22,752 nt of DNA from JBKBUF01 sp046290815 (GTDB lineage: Bacteria; Bacteroidota; Bacteroidia; Cytophagales; Cytophagaceae), in contig JBKBUF010000045.1 of assembly GCA_046290815.1 (NCBI GenBank), positions 1 to 22,752 of the forward strand. Reading direction: 5' to 3'. The translations under genes and the position numbers were made by a program. The notes below the pieces were generated by a model. That model was given only the letters and a program-made list of their open reading frames with translations, was not told the origin of the DNA and did not search any database. The stretch's first letter is position 1. Every line of letters starts with the position of its first letter. This document shows, piece by piece, positions 15,081-22,752 of the stretch.

Positions 15081-16514
15081 ATGAAAAAGGCATTATTTTT
15101 TGTACTTGCAGCATTTATTTTTTTTCTGGTTTACCTGGTGACAAATGCACTTTTAATTTCCTCACGGCAGTTAAAAGTACCACAGGCAGAATTTATCCAA
15201 CCGGATGCAGAGGCAGTATTAAACCTGTCCAAAGCTGTTCAGTTCAAAACCATTTCACACCAGGGTGTAAGAACTGATACTTCTGCATTCTTGTCTTTTC
15301 ATACTTTTCTTGAATGTACCTTTCCGAAAGCACATGCTGCATTGAAGAAAGAAAAGTTTGGACTAAGCCTGTTGTACATCTGGGAAGGAAAAGATCCTTC
15401 ATTAAAACCTATACTTCTGATGGCGCACCAGGATGTAGTACCCGAAGAAGGAGAATGGGAGATTCCTGCATTTGAAGGAAACACAGACAATGAATTTATT
15501 CATGGCAGAGGAACACTGGATGATAAATCAGGAATATTGGGAATACTACAGGCAACCGAATATCTTATAGAAAAAAATTTTCGCCCTGAAAGAACGATAT
15601 ATTTTGCCTTCGGTCACGATGAGGAAACAGGAGGGAAAAGCGGAAATGCACAAATTGCAGAAGATCTTCAAAAAAGAAATATCCGATTCGAATATGTACT
15701 CGATGAGGGAGGATCTATCATAAACCGAATAATGCCGGGTATTGATAAACCACTTGCCGTAGTAGGTATTGCTGAAAAAGGATATACCTCTGTAGAATTA
15801 ACAGTAGAATCAGAAGGAGGACATAGTTCTATGCCACCTGCCAATACGGCTATAGGAATTCTTAGCAAAGCAATCAGCAGACTGGAAGAAAAACCTTTCC
15901 GAGGAAGAATCAGAGGCGCTACTGAAAAATTATTTCAATACTCCGGTCCTGAAATGGGCTTTGGCAACAGAATAGTATTCGCCAATTACAGAATACTCTC
16001 TCCTATCATTAAAAAAGTTATGAGCGGGAAGAACAGCACCAATGCCAGCATACGCACGACCATGGCTGCTACTGTAATTGAAGGGGGAGTAAAAGAAAAT
16101 GTACTGCCCACTCGTGCAAAGGCAATTGTAAATTTAAGAACCTTGCCGGGAGATTCCCTTACTTTCATTCTTGATCATTTGGAAAAAACCATCAAGGATG
16201 ACAGAGTAAAATTAAAAGTTTTGCCTAACCACTCCGACCCCACACCTGTGTCCTCTACAGAAGCAGAATCCTTTGTAAAAATTCAGACTACCATACATGA
16301 GGTATTTCCTGAGGCATTGGTGAGTCCTTATCTGGTGCTGGCAACAACAGACTCAAAACATTACATAAAGCTTACTGACAATACCTACAGATTTTTACCT
16401 TTACTACTTGAAAAATCTGACCTGGAAAGAATTCACGGGAAAGATGAGAGGATAAGTATAGACAACTACAAAAGGCTGATCAACTTTTATATCAGGTTGC
16501 TGGAGAAAAATTGA
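15081..16514 (+). CDS. Membrane-anchored M20 family metallopeptidase (carboxypeptidase S-like)
   Basis: Zinc-dependent exopeptidase or amidohydrolase of 477 aa. An N-terminal hydrophobic segment (FVLAAFIFFLVYLVTNALL, about residues 7-25) suggests export with a membrane anchor. The M20 metal and catalytic residues are in place: MAHQDVVPEE (His116, Asp118), GRGTLDDKSG (bridging Asp147), HDEETGG (Glu181 and Glu182), LDEGG (Asp208) and TTDSKHY (His427). EGGHSSMPP starts the dimerisation domain. Length and motif wording are closest to carboxypeptidase S/CPS1 and mammalian PM20D1-type enzymes, so N-acyl amino acids or dipeptides are possible substrates. It is probably in an operon with the upstream dehydrogenase gene; a metabolic link is not obvious. 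Confidence 0.88.
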   Translation: MKKALFFVLAAFIFFLVYLVTNALLISSRQLKVPQAEFIQPDAEAVLNLSKAVQFKTISHQGVRTDTSAFLSFHTFLECTFPKAHAALKKEKFGLSLLYIWEGKDPSLKPILLMAHQDVVPEEGEWEIPAFEGNTDNEFIHGRGTLDDKSGILGILQATEYLIEKNFRPERTIYFAFGHDEETGGKSGNAQIAEDLQKRNIRFEYVLDEGGSIINRIMPGIDKPLAVVGIAEKGYTSVELTVESEGGHSSMPPANTAIGILSKAISRLEEKPFRGRIRGATEKLFQYSGPEMGFGNRIVFANYRILSPIIKKVMSGKNSTNASIRTTMAATVIEGGVKENVLPTRAKAIVNLRTLPGDSLTFILDHLEKTIKDDRVKLKVLPNHSDPTPVSSTEAESFVKIQTTIHEVFPEALVSPYLVLATTDSKHYIKLTDNTYRFLPLLLEKSDLERIHGKDERISIDNYKRLINFYIRLLEKN

Positions 16515-16558
16515 GTTCGGGAATGGTAAATTAAAATGAAGCCCACCAAAAATGAAAT

Positions 16559-16591
16559 GTCATCCCGACGCAGGAGGGATCTGTCAGGCTT
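16559..16591. repeat. Dispersed GTCATCCCGACG..AGGAGGGATCTG repeat fragment
   Basis: A stretch beginning GTCATCCCGACGCAGGAGGG, with an internal ATCCC/GGGAT hairpin, is a widely scattered intergenic repeat in Bacteroidota genomes. It lies in the convergent gap between the M20 peptidase and the DUF1573 gene; the matching second arm is not present, so it appears to be a half-element. Confidence 0.5.
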
Positions 16592-16628
16592 CTCTCTGAT
16601 TAATCAATTTTAAAATTAATCGCCTCTT

Positions 16629-16661
16629 TTAAAAAAAAGACCACCCTTTTGAGGCGGCCTT
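16629..16661 (-). terminator. Terminator of the DUF1573 gene
   Basis: On the minus strand AAGGCCGCC (plus 16653-16661) pairs with GGTGGTCTT (plus 16637-16645), using two G-U pairs, and is followed by a run of T. The plus-strand version has two A-C mismatches, so it works best for the minus-strand gene that ends 31 bp away. Confidence 0.65.
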
Positions 16662-16692
16662 CTTTTATGTATATCTTTAGTTTAACCTATTA

Positions 16693-17766
16693 TTACTCCT
16701 TCACAACATTCACTCTTATAGTTAAAGTAGTGACAGGATTTACAGGATCATTGGTATAGACAGATACAGTTTTGCTTTCCTGTCCTTCTCTGCCTGCCGA
16801 ATTGAAAATAACTTTAATCTTGCTTTTCTCACCCGGTTTAAGTGTCGTCTTCTCCGGCTCTCCCGCTGTGCAGCCGCAACTTGCTTTGGTCTTTCTGATT
16901 ATCAGATCCTGCTTTCCGTTGTTTGTAAATACAAACTCTGTTTCAGCTTTGTCACCTTCTTTTACTTTTTCAAAATCGTGAACAGTTTTTTCAAATGTAA
17001 CTCTTGGAGCCTTTTCTCTTTCCTCATCGGTCATAGGAGGAAAATATTCACTCAGAGTAGCAATGACATTTACATTTCTTTTTCCTTCATTGGTTGCAAG
17101 AACAAACTGGTCATTTACATATCCATAATCGCCTTTTGCTTTAGCATCATAGATAACTTTAATTATTCCTTTTTGCTTCGGCTGTAATGTTGCAGGTTCG
17201 TATACTACCTTCAAATGTTTGGGAAGATTGGCTGCCGGAGTAAATGTAACAGGTTTTTCGCTGGCATTATATACATCAAACTCTTTTGTGAACGGCTCTT
17301 TGGTTGTCACCGGACCCATATTCAGATATCTTGATTTCAATCTCAGACTTCCCAATGTATCAGGATATTCGTCTTCAGGAGTTTTAGGCTTAGGTATCAC
17401 CTCCCCTTTGATGAAAAGCATACTCGTCTGAGGTTCGGTATTAGCTATAACCGTAAGATTTTTGTTGATTATTCCCGGACGGTTCATCGGGTCATACTGC
17501 GCTTTAATAAATCCTGTTTTTCCCGGAGGTACCGGATCCTTTGTCCATTCTGCAGCAGTACAGCCACAAGAAGGTTTCACTGAATCGATTTTTAAAGGCT
17601 GACTCCCTTTATTAGTGAACACAAAGTTGTAATAAACAAGACCACCCTCCTCTTTAATGGAACCGAAATCATGTGTTGTTTTTTCGAACTCCAGAATCGG
17701 ACCTTGTGCAAAAACTGACAATGTTACCAGTAATGATAATAAAGACAGTAAACTAATCTTTCTCAT
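16693..17766 (-). CDS. Exported DUF1573 domain protein
   Basis: Protein of 357 aa with a signal peptide (MRKISLLSLLSLLVTLSVFAQG). Two clear DUF1573 domains, at about 27-122 and 257-357, each have the VxFE/LEFEKTxHDFG opening, FVFTNxG and the signature SCGCTA. A middle block (about 140-240; YDAKAKGDYGYVNDQFVL) has the same Ig-like strand pattern without the cysteines, so the protein is best read as three related domains in a row. DUF1573 proteins are common periplasmic or secreted proteins of Bacteroidota with no settled biochemical function; the paired cysteines may form a disulfide or bind metal. Transcribed alone, divergent from trpS across 163 bp. Confidence 0.88.
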   Translation of the reverse strand: MRKISLLSLLSLLVTLSVFAQGPILEFEKTTHDFGSIKEEGGLVYYNFVFTNKGSQPLKIDSVKPSCGCTAAEWTKDPVPPGKTGFIKAQYDPMNRPGIINKNLTVIANTEPQTSMLFIKGEVIPKPKTPEDEYPDTLGSLRLKSRYLNMGPVTTKEPFTKEFDVYNASEKPVTFTPAANLPKHLKVVYEPATLQPKQKGIIKVIYDAKAKGDYGYVNDQFVLATNEGKRNVNVIATLSEYFPPMTDEEREKAPRVTFEKTVHDFEKVKEGDKAETEFVFTNNGKQDLIIRKTKASCGCTAGEPEKTTLKPGEKSKIKVIFNSAGREGQESKTVSVYTNDPVNPVTTLTIRVNVVKE

Positions 17767-17929
17767 AGTTAATTACTTATATTTAAAAAGTCTGCTAATA
17801 TAAGGATTAATCAAAAAGCATGCTACTTTTCGCATTCCTGACAAATTCAGCAAACCATATATTTGAAATAATTGTTCCGGGTTAATATAATCAGGCAGTT
17901 CCTTATTATTTTTTATTAATTTTGTCACT

Positions 17930-18916
17930 ATGTCAAGAATATTAACAGGCATTCAAAGTACAGGAAGGCCACATTTGGGAAATATACTGGGAGCCATTGT
18001 ACCAGCCATAGAACTGTCTCAAAACGAAAAAAATGAATCTTTATTTTTTATTGCTGATTTACATACATTAACTGCAATAAAAGACCCCGAGGAGAGAAAA
18101 TCAAATACTTATGCCGTAGCTGCTGCATGGCTGGCATTTGGTTTTGATACTGACAAAAATATCTTCTATAGACAATCTGATGTTCCGCAGGTGTGCGAAC
18201 TTGCCTGGTATCTGAATTGCTTCACTCCATATCCGATGCTTGCCAATGCACATTCATTTAAAGATAAATCAGATCGTTTATCTGATGTGAACGCAGGATT
18301 ATTTACTTATCCAGTACTAATGGCAGCAGACATCCTGCTATATGATGCTGATATTGTTCCTGTTGGAAAAGACCAATTGCAGCATCTTGAAATTACAAGA
18401 GACATCGCTCAGACTTTTAACGGCAGATATGGAGATACATTTGTACTTCCTCAATCCAAAATTGATGAATCCGTGATGATTATACCTGGCATTGACGGAA
18501 AGAAAATGAGTAAATCTTACAATAATTACATAGATATATTTCTGCCGGAGAAGGACCTAAGAAAAAAGGTAATGTCCATTATCACTGACAGCAAAGCAAT
18601 GGAGGAACCGAAAGACCCTGAATCATGCAATGTGTTCCAGATATATAAGGTAGTTGCGGACAAAGAAAATACAGAAAAATTAAGGCAAAAGTACCTGGCC
18701 GGAAACTTCGGCTATGGGCATGCTAAACAGGAATTATTTGAACAGATTATGACAAGGTTTTCTAAAGAAAGAGAGCAATTCAACTTTTTCATCAACAACC
18801 TTGCTGAACTGGAAAATCAACTTAAAAAAGGCGCTCATAAAGCTTCGGTGATTGCTGATGATGTATTGGGGAGGGTGAGAGAAAAGTTAGGATACAATAA
18901 GGTGGGTAAGAATTAA
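17930..18916 (+). CDS. trpS: Tryptophan--tRNA ligase
   Basis: Class I aminoacyl-tRNA synthetase that charges tRNA-Trp. The 328 aa length is typical of the bacterial enzyme. The opening ILTGIQSTGRPHLGN holds the HIGH-equivalent PHLGN (14-18). AADILLYDADIVPVGKDQLQ forms the ATP and tryptophan site, and GKKMSKSYNN holds the KMSKS loop (192-196). The stop codon falls inside the first copy of a 7 bp tandem repeat, so the last two residues (Lys-Asn) are encoded by repeat sequence. Single gene; no leader peptide or attenuator was seen upstream. Confidence 0.96.
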   Translation: MSRILTGIQSTGRPHLGNILGAIVPAIELSQNEKNESLFFIADLHTLTAIKDPEERKSNTYAVAAAWLAFGFDTDKNIFYRQSDVPQVCELAWYLNCFTPYPMLANAHSFKDKSDRLSDVNAGLFTYPVLMAADILLYDADIVPVGKDQLQHLEITRDIAQTFNGRYGDTFVLPQSKIDESVMIIPGIDGKKMSKSYNNYIDIFLPEKDLRKKVMSIITDSKAMEEPKDPESCNVFQIYKVVADKENTEKLRQKYLAGNFGYGHAKQELFEQIMTRFSKEREQFNFFINNLAELENQLKKGAHKASVIADDVLGRVREKLGYNKVGKN

Positions 18917-18956
18917 GAATTAAGAATTAAGAATTAAGAATTAAGAATTAAGAATA
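18908..18956. repeat. 7 bp tandem repeat, about 7 copies
   Basis: AAGAATT is repeated exactly six times from 18908 to 18949, followed by AAGAATA. The repeat includes the trpS stop codon in its first copy and extends into the intergenic region. Confidence 0.95.
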
Positions 18957-18997
18957 TTAAAAAATTTTCATTCTTAACCTGTAAAGCATAAATAAAA

Positions 18998-19065
18998 GTC
19001 AGGCTGAGCGGAGTTGAAGCCCCGGTTAATTATATTAAGAAGGCTTCGACTCCGCTCAGCCTGAC
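18998..19065. repeat. 24 bp inverted repeat (GTCAGGCTGAGCGGAGT type)
   Basis: The left arm (18998-19021, beginning GTCAGGCTGAGCGGAGT) and right arm (19042-19065, ending CCGCTCAGCCTGAC) match at 23 of 24 positions around a 20 nt loop. It is another repeat type widely scattered in Bacteroidota intergenic DNA and could end transcription from both converging genes (trpS and the hypothetical gene). Confidence 0.85.
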
Positions 19066-19091
19066 CCTCATTTTACAGCCAAAATATTTTG

Positions 19092-19119
19092 AAATCGTAC
19101 CTCGTAAATCGTACCTCGC
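19092..19119. repeat. Two tandem 14 bp repeats
   Basis: AAATCGTACCTCGT (19092-19105) is followed directly by AAATCGTACCTCGC (19106-19119), with one base difference, 5 bp before the stop of the hypothetical gene. Confidence 0.85.
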
Positions 19120-19124
19120 AATTC

Positions 19125-19547
19125 TTATTTTCCTTTCCAAACCACTTCTTTCTTCTGTCCTCCCACCAATAGTACAACTCGTACAGGGTTAGGTAGTAGA
19201 ACCAGTCTTGTATCCTTTCCCGGATATTTATCTGTATCTACAAAAACACCCTCTTTATAGTCTACATCATATATGGTGCTACCATCAGGATTTTTGCCTG
19301 TTTCCTGGTAGTTATTGGCAAAATAGGCTATCGGAAGCAGAACATCATTATCAGGACAAAGCTCATCATGGATATCCTGCAATACATCTTCCATATAATC
19401 CCCATATTTTTCCACAAAATCATCTTCCAGATTATGTAATTCCTCCTCTATCTTGTCATAATTTTTGTCGTCGTAGCTAAGCTTGCTTAACGCCTTCTTT
19501 TTTTCAATAATAGCTACAATTGCATTATCTAATTGACTTAAATTCAT
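19125..19547 (-). CDS. Hypothetical acidic protein
   Basis: Not recognised. A 140 aa protein without signal peptide or membrane segment. The N-terminal 65 residues are charged and helical (IIEKKKALSKLSYDDKNYDK, then EELHNLEDDFVEKYGDYMED), probably a coiled or helical hairpin. The C-terminal half is beta-like, with DGSTIYDVDYKEGVFVDTD and LVLLPNPVRVVLLVGG, ending KKEVVWKGK. Convergent with trpS and divergent from the sugar mutase gene. The start ATG is at 19547. The regular composition and lack of frame damage suggest a real, conserved cytoplasmic protein. Confidence 0.7.
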   Translation of the reverse strand: MNLSQLDNAIVAIIEKKKALSKLSYDDKNYDKIEEELHNLEDDFVEKYGDYMEDVLQDIHDELCPDNDVLLPIAYFANNYQETGKNPDGSTIYDVDYKEGVFVDTDKYPGKDTRLVLLPNPVRVVLLVGGQKKEVVWKGK

Positions 19548-19809
19548 AGACTTACTTAAAACTTATATTTTATTTCCCATCAAGATATACATATTATTTA
19601 TCCGAAAAAAGATACCTTTAAAATATTTTATCCGTATAATGAAAAAATTAATTTTGGCGAATTAAACCATTTAACGCTTTTTCAGTTTAAATTACTCTGA
19701 ATTTTTAACCAATTAATCCGGATAATAAATATCTGCCAGCCGGGAAAAATGTAATTCAGTACATCAACTTTTGAAACGACAATAACTTAACTATAAAATT
19801 TTTGAATTT

Positions 19810-21567
19810 ATGGAAAGCACTTTAACATCGGGAAAAATTGACCAGGCAACAAAAGATAAAATCAATAAATGGCTGGAAGGAAATTTTGATGCAGAAACCA
19901 AAGCTGAAATAAAAAAACTTATTCAGGAGGGTAAAGATGATGAACTGATTGATAGTTTTTATAAAGACCTTGAATTCGGTACCGGTGGACTTAGAGGAGT
20001 GATGGGTGTTGGTAGCAACAGAATGAATAAATACACCATAGGCATGGCTACTCAGGGTCTGAGCAATTACCTAAAAAAGAGCTTTCCGAATGAGCAACTT
20101 TCAGTTGCTATTGCACACGATAACAGAAACAACAGTGACTTTTTTGCCAGGGTGACAGCTGAAGTTTTTTCAGCTAATGGTATAAAAGTTTATTTCTTTA
20201 AATCTCTGCGCCCAACACCTGAATTATCATTTGCTATCAGACATTTCAAATGCCATAGTGGGGTGGTGATAACAGCAAGCCATAATCCCAAAGAGTATAA
20301 TGGATATAAAGCATACTGGAATGACGGTGCACAAATGATTGCTCCACATGACAAAAACGTAATTACCGAAGTACAGAAAATAACAGATCCTTCACTGGTG
20401 AAGTTTACAAGAAATGACTCTCTTATTGAAACAGTCGGAAAAGAAGTTGATAAAGCATACTTAGATAAAATCGTTTCTCTTTCTGTTTCTAAAGAAGCTA
20501 TTAAGAGACAAAAAGATCTTAAAATTGTGTTCACCCCTATTCACGGCACAGGCATAGTGCTTGTACCTGAAATACTGAAGCAATTTGGCTTTAATAACGT
20601 AACTGTGGTAGAAGAGCAATCCAAACCGGATGGCAATTTCCCAACTGTAGTTTATCCCAATCCTGAAGAATCAGAGGCATTGAACATGGCCTTGAAAAAA
20701 GCAAAAGAAATTGATGCCGACCTTTTGATGGGAACAGACCCTGACTCTGACAGAGTAGGTATAGCTATCAAGAATCACAAAGGAGAATTCCAGTTGCTAA
20801 ATGGAAATCAAACCGGGAGTCTTTTAATCAATTATATGCTGAATGCATGGAATGATGCAGAAAAGATCAAAGGAAAAGAGTTCGTCGTAAAAACCATTGT
20901 TACCACTTACCTCATCGATAAAATTGCCGCTGATTTCGGAGTAAAATGTTATAACACCTTGACAGGTTTCAAGTACATCGCTGCTTTGATCAAAGAACTT
21001 GAAGGAAAAGAAAAATTCATTGCCGGTGGTGAAGAAAGTTATGGATATCTTGTTGGTGACGATGTAAGAGATAAAGATGCTATTGCAAGTTGTGCATTCA
21101 TTGCAGAAATGGTGGCATACTCTAAAGACAAAGGAGTAAGTCTTTTTGACATGATGAGAGATATGTATGTGAAGTACGGATACTACAAGGAGAAGCTTAT
21201 CTCTATAACCAAAAAAGGAAAATCAGGAGCGGAAGAAATACAGCAAATGATGAAAGACTTGAGAAGCAATCCTCCGAAAATGATTGCAGGATCTAAATTA
21301 ATAAAGCTTAAAGATTATCAGGCACAGATGGAGACCGACATACAAAGCGGCAAACAATCACCCATCAACCTGCCGAAAGAAAATGTACTTCAGTTCCTGA
21401 CTGAAGATGGTTCACTTATTTCAGCAAGACCATCAGGCACCGAGCCTAAAATTAAATTCTATGTCAGTGTAAACGGCAAGCTTGCCAATAAGGAGGATTT
21501 TGACAAAGTAAGCGTAGAATTAGACAATAAGATAGAAAAAGTACTTCAGGATATGAAGTTAAAATAA
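19810..21567 (+). CDS. Phospho-sugar mutase (phosphoglucomutase/phosphomannomutase family)
   Basis: Interconverts sugar 1- and 6-phosphates such as glucose-1-P and glucose-6-P, feeding cell-wall and polysaccharide precursors. The protein is 585 aa, the long form of the alpha-D-phosphohexomutase family. Landmarks in order: EFGTGGLRGVMG, the phosphoserine loop TASHNPKEYNGYK (Ser157), the metal-binding loop GTDPDSDRVG (Asp310, 312, 314), the sugar-binding GGEESYG (406-412) and the phosphate-binding RPSGTEPK (540-547). The pattern resembles PgcA-type phosphoglucomutases; substrate preference cannot be fixed by sequence alone. Transcribed alone and closed by a strong terminator. Confidence 0.93.
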   Translation: MESTLTSGKIDQATKDKINKWLEGNFDAETKAEIKKLIQEGKDDELIDSFYKDLEFGTGGLRGVMGVGSNRMNKYTIGMATQGLSNYLKKSFPNEQLSVAIAHDNRNNSDFFARVTAEVFSANGIKVYFFKSLRPTPELSFAIRHFKCHSGVVITASHNPKEYNGYKAYWNDGAQMIAPHDKNVITEVQKITDPSLVKFTRNDSLIETVGKEVDKAYLDKIVSLSVSKEAIKRQKDLKIVFTPIHGTGIVLVPEILKQFGFNNVTVVEEQSKPDGNFPTVVYPNPEESEALNMALKKAKEIDADLLMGTDPDSDRVGIAIKNHKGEFQLLNGNQTGSLLINYMLNAWNDAEKIKGKEFVVKTIVTTYLIDKIAADFGVKCYNTLTGFKYIAALIKELEGKEKFIAGGEESYGYLVGDDVRDKDAIASCAFIAEMVAYSKDKGVSLFDMMRDMYVKYGYYKEKLISITKKGKSGAEEIQQMMKDLRSNPPKMIAGSKLIKLKDYQAQMETDIQSGKQSPINLPKENVLQFLTEDGSLISARPSGTEPKIKFYVSVNGKLANKEDFDKVSVELDNKIEKVLQDMKLK

Positions 21568-21590
21568 TTGGTCAATAACTTTAATTGATT

Positions 21591-21622
21591 AAAGGCTGTC
21601 TCATTTTTCAGGGACAGCTTTT
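21591..21622 (+). terminator. Rho-independent terminator of the phospho-sugar mutase gene
   Basis: AAAGGCTGTCTC (21591-21602) pairs with GGGACAGCTTTT (21611-21622) around an 8 nt loop, allowing two G-U pairs, and is followed by a run of T. It lies 24 bp after the stop codon. The remaining gap to 21781 is AT-rich and shows no clear promoter box. Confidence 0.85.
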
Positions 21623-21781
21623 TTTTATTTTTACAACGTCCGTTTCTATATCGTCCGCAGAAAATTCTACTTATTTTTCCTTTTGAGGTTCAGCCACTAC
21701 CAATGCATTTTAAATAACTTATTAACAATATTTAAAAATTGGAAGTTCTAAAAATGTAGGGAAAAAGATAGATGCTGATAT

Positions 21782-22752
21782 ATGAAAAGATTGTTTACCC
21801 CGCTATTCTTCGCGATAGCTTTAATTTTATTTGGCGCCTGCCGCAGTTTTGAAGGAGGTAATGTTGCTGTAAGACCTGCAATCATGGAAGTACACGGCGA
21901 CAGTGTTTACTACAATGCACATGTTTCTGTCCCTGAAAGGTCAGGCATAAGAACAAGGACAGAATACAGAATTTCACCTGTACTTGCCGCGCACAGATTT
22001 GATACCATGGAAGTTTACTCAGACGAATGTGTGGATCTTAATGAGGTTGGAGTTGATTCCAATTTCAGATATTCGGCAAGGTTTGATGAAAGCATGATGG
22101 GAAATTACCTGAATGCAGAACATTGGTACAAAAGAAAAGGCAGGAAGAGAACATTTCCGCAAATGGAAAAGCTGGCATATTGCTGTGTCCGCAGTGGTGA
22201 TCTGTTAAGCTCGGATGATAAGTATCTGATTTCCGAGAGTTATTATGGCGGTGATCCAACTCCTATTAAACTGGTAGGACAGTTTAATTTTCCCAGAGGA
22301 GTTTATGAATTTGACATAAGCACACTTTCTGAAAAAGACATTAACACTGTGATGACTTTCCTTCATATGAAAGCTTCTCCTGCGACATTGGAAATCTCTG
22401 CATATGCATCTCCGGAAGGTGACATGGCATATAACAAAATGTTGTCAAAGAACAGAGCAAGAGAAGTCAAAAACTGGGTGCAGGAAGAAACCAACAAATT
22501 ACCTGCAGGTACCATGAAAGGAAAAACCATCAAGACTAATGCTTATGGGGAAGACTGGACAGGCTTCAGACAAAAAATAAAAGATTCTGATTTATCATCA
22601 GACAAGAAAAATAAAATCATTAAAATAATAGACAGCAATAAACATCCGGAGCAGAAAGAAAAAGAAATACGTACTCTTGCCGGTGACCTGAATACACTTG
22701 AACCTTATCTTGCTCCTTTGAGAAGGACCAACATAGTTATAGCAGGACAGAG
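21782..22752 (+). CDS. OmpA-like domain lipoprotein, 3' end outside the window
   Basis: An open frame of 323 codons runs off the right edge. It starts MKRLFTPLFFAIALILFGAC; Cys20 after FGA is a likely lipidation site, so the protein should be a membrane lipoprotein. Residues about 22-160 are an unrecognised region. From about 177 the sequence FDISTLSEKDINTVMTFL ... ISAYASPEGDMAYNKMLSKN, then RAREVKNWV, follows the OmpA C-terminal peptidoglycan-binding domain (GxASPEG, N..LS..RA..V). A further segment ending LAPLRRTNIVI, typical of Bacteroidota members, suggests the second half of a split OmpA domain. Role: probably tethering the outer membrane to peptidoglycan. Preceded by a terminator, so it likely has its own promoter. 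Confidence 0.8.
   Translation, partial: MKRLFTPLFFAIALILFGACRSFEGGNVAVRPAIMEVHGDSVYYNAHVSVPERSGIRTRTEYRISPVLAAHRFDTMEVYSDECVDLNEVGVDSNFRYSARFDESMMGNYLNAEHWYKRKGRKRTFPQMEKLAYCCVRSGDLLSSDDKYLISESYYGGDPTPIKLVGQFNFPRGVYEFDISTLSEKDINTVMTFLHMKASPATLEISAYASPEGDMAYNKMLSKNRAREVKNWVQEETNKLPAGTMKGKTIKTNAYGEDWTGFRQKIKDSDLSSDKKNKIIKIIDSNKHPEQKEKEIRTLAGDLNTLEPYLAPLRRTNIVIAGQ

Noticed and set aside
17917..17924. TAATTTTG as a trpS promoter box
   Set aside because: It matches TAnnTTTG but lies only 5 bp before the start codon, which would give a leaderless transcript, and no -33 box is visible.
18908..18956. CRISPR-like array
   Set aside because: The 7 bp units are directly adjacent with no spacers.
19649..19656. 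TAATTTTG as the promoter of the sugar mutase gene
   Set aside because: It matches the consensus, but there is no -33 box and the leader would be about 150 bp; such words are frequent by chance in AT-rich DNA.

Overview
This window looks like chromosomal DNA of a Bacteroidota bacterium, most likely Cytophagales (Cytophaga/Sporocytophaga-like). The reasons are a secreted lectin with a C-terminal type IX secretion sorting domain, a DUF1573 protein, a lipoprotein with an OmpA-like domain, weak or absent Shine-Dalgarno sequences, a TAnnTTTG promoter box, and common Bacteroidota dispersed intergenic repeats. The assignment rests on protein style only; there is no rRNA or tRNA gene in the window.

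Layout. Positions 1-1990 form an AT-rich accessory stretch. It holds three degenerate 23-24 bp tandem repeats at the left edge (possibly the end of an IS21-type element), an orphan SAM-dependent methyltransferase, a large imperfect palindrome resembling an integron attC site, and a small membrane protein gene flanked by perfect 10 bp inverted repeats. Positions 2002-3924 encode a T9SS-exported lectin/discoidin protein. Positions 4373-8601 carry ppk1 (polyphosphate kinase) and gyrB, separated by a terminator. Positions 8865-12684 look like one minus-strand transcription unit: a MORN-repeat outer-membrane protein, a COG2509-type flavoprotein, and a small CoA-binding protein. Tryptophan 2,3-dioxygenase (12846-13832) is divergent from glutaryl-CoA dehydrogenase (13888-15066), which is followed after 14 bp by an M20 metallopeptidase. 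After that come a DUF1573 periplasmic protein (minus), trpS (plus), a repeat-rich convergent intergenic region, a hypothetical protein (minus), a phosphoglucomutase/phosphomannomutase family enzyme (plus), and the first 323 codons of an OmpA-domain lipoprotein that runs off the right edge.

How the parts fit. Most of the window is core metabolism and cell-envelope function: supercoiling, polyphosphate, tRNA charging, sugar phosphates, and possibly tryptophan breakdown towards glutaryl-CoA. Transcription units are mostly single genes or short operons, and many are closed by clear hairpin terminators. Several intergenic regions contain structured repeats. The most unusual material is the cassette-like stretch at 1100-1814. 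The domain-in-domain lectin and the MORN-barrel fusion are the most notable proteins. I found no CRISPR array, prophage, recognised toxin or defence operon, and no integrase in the window.
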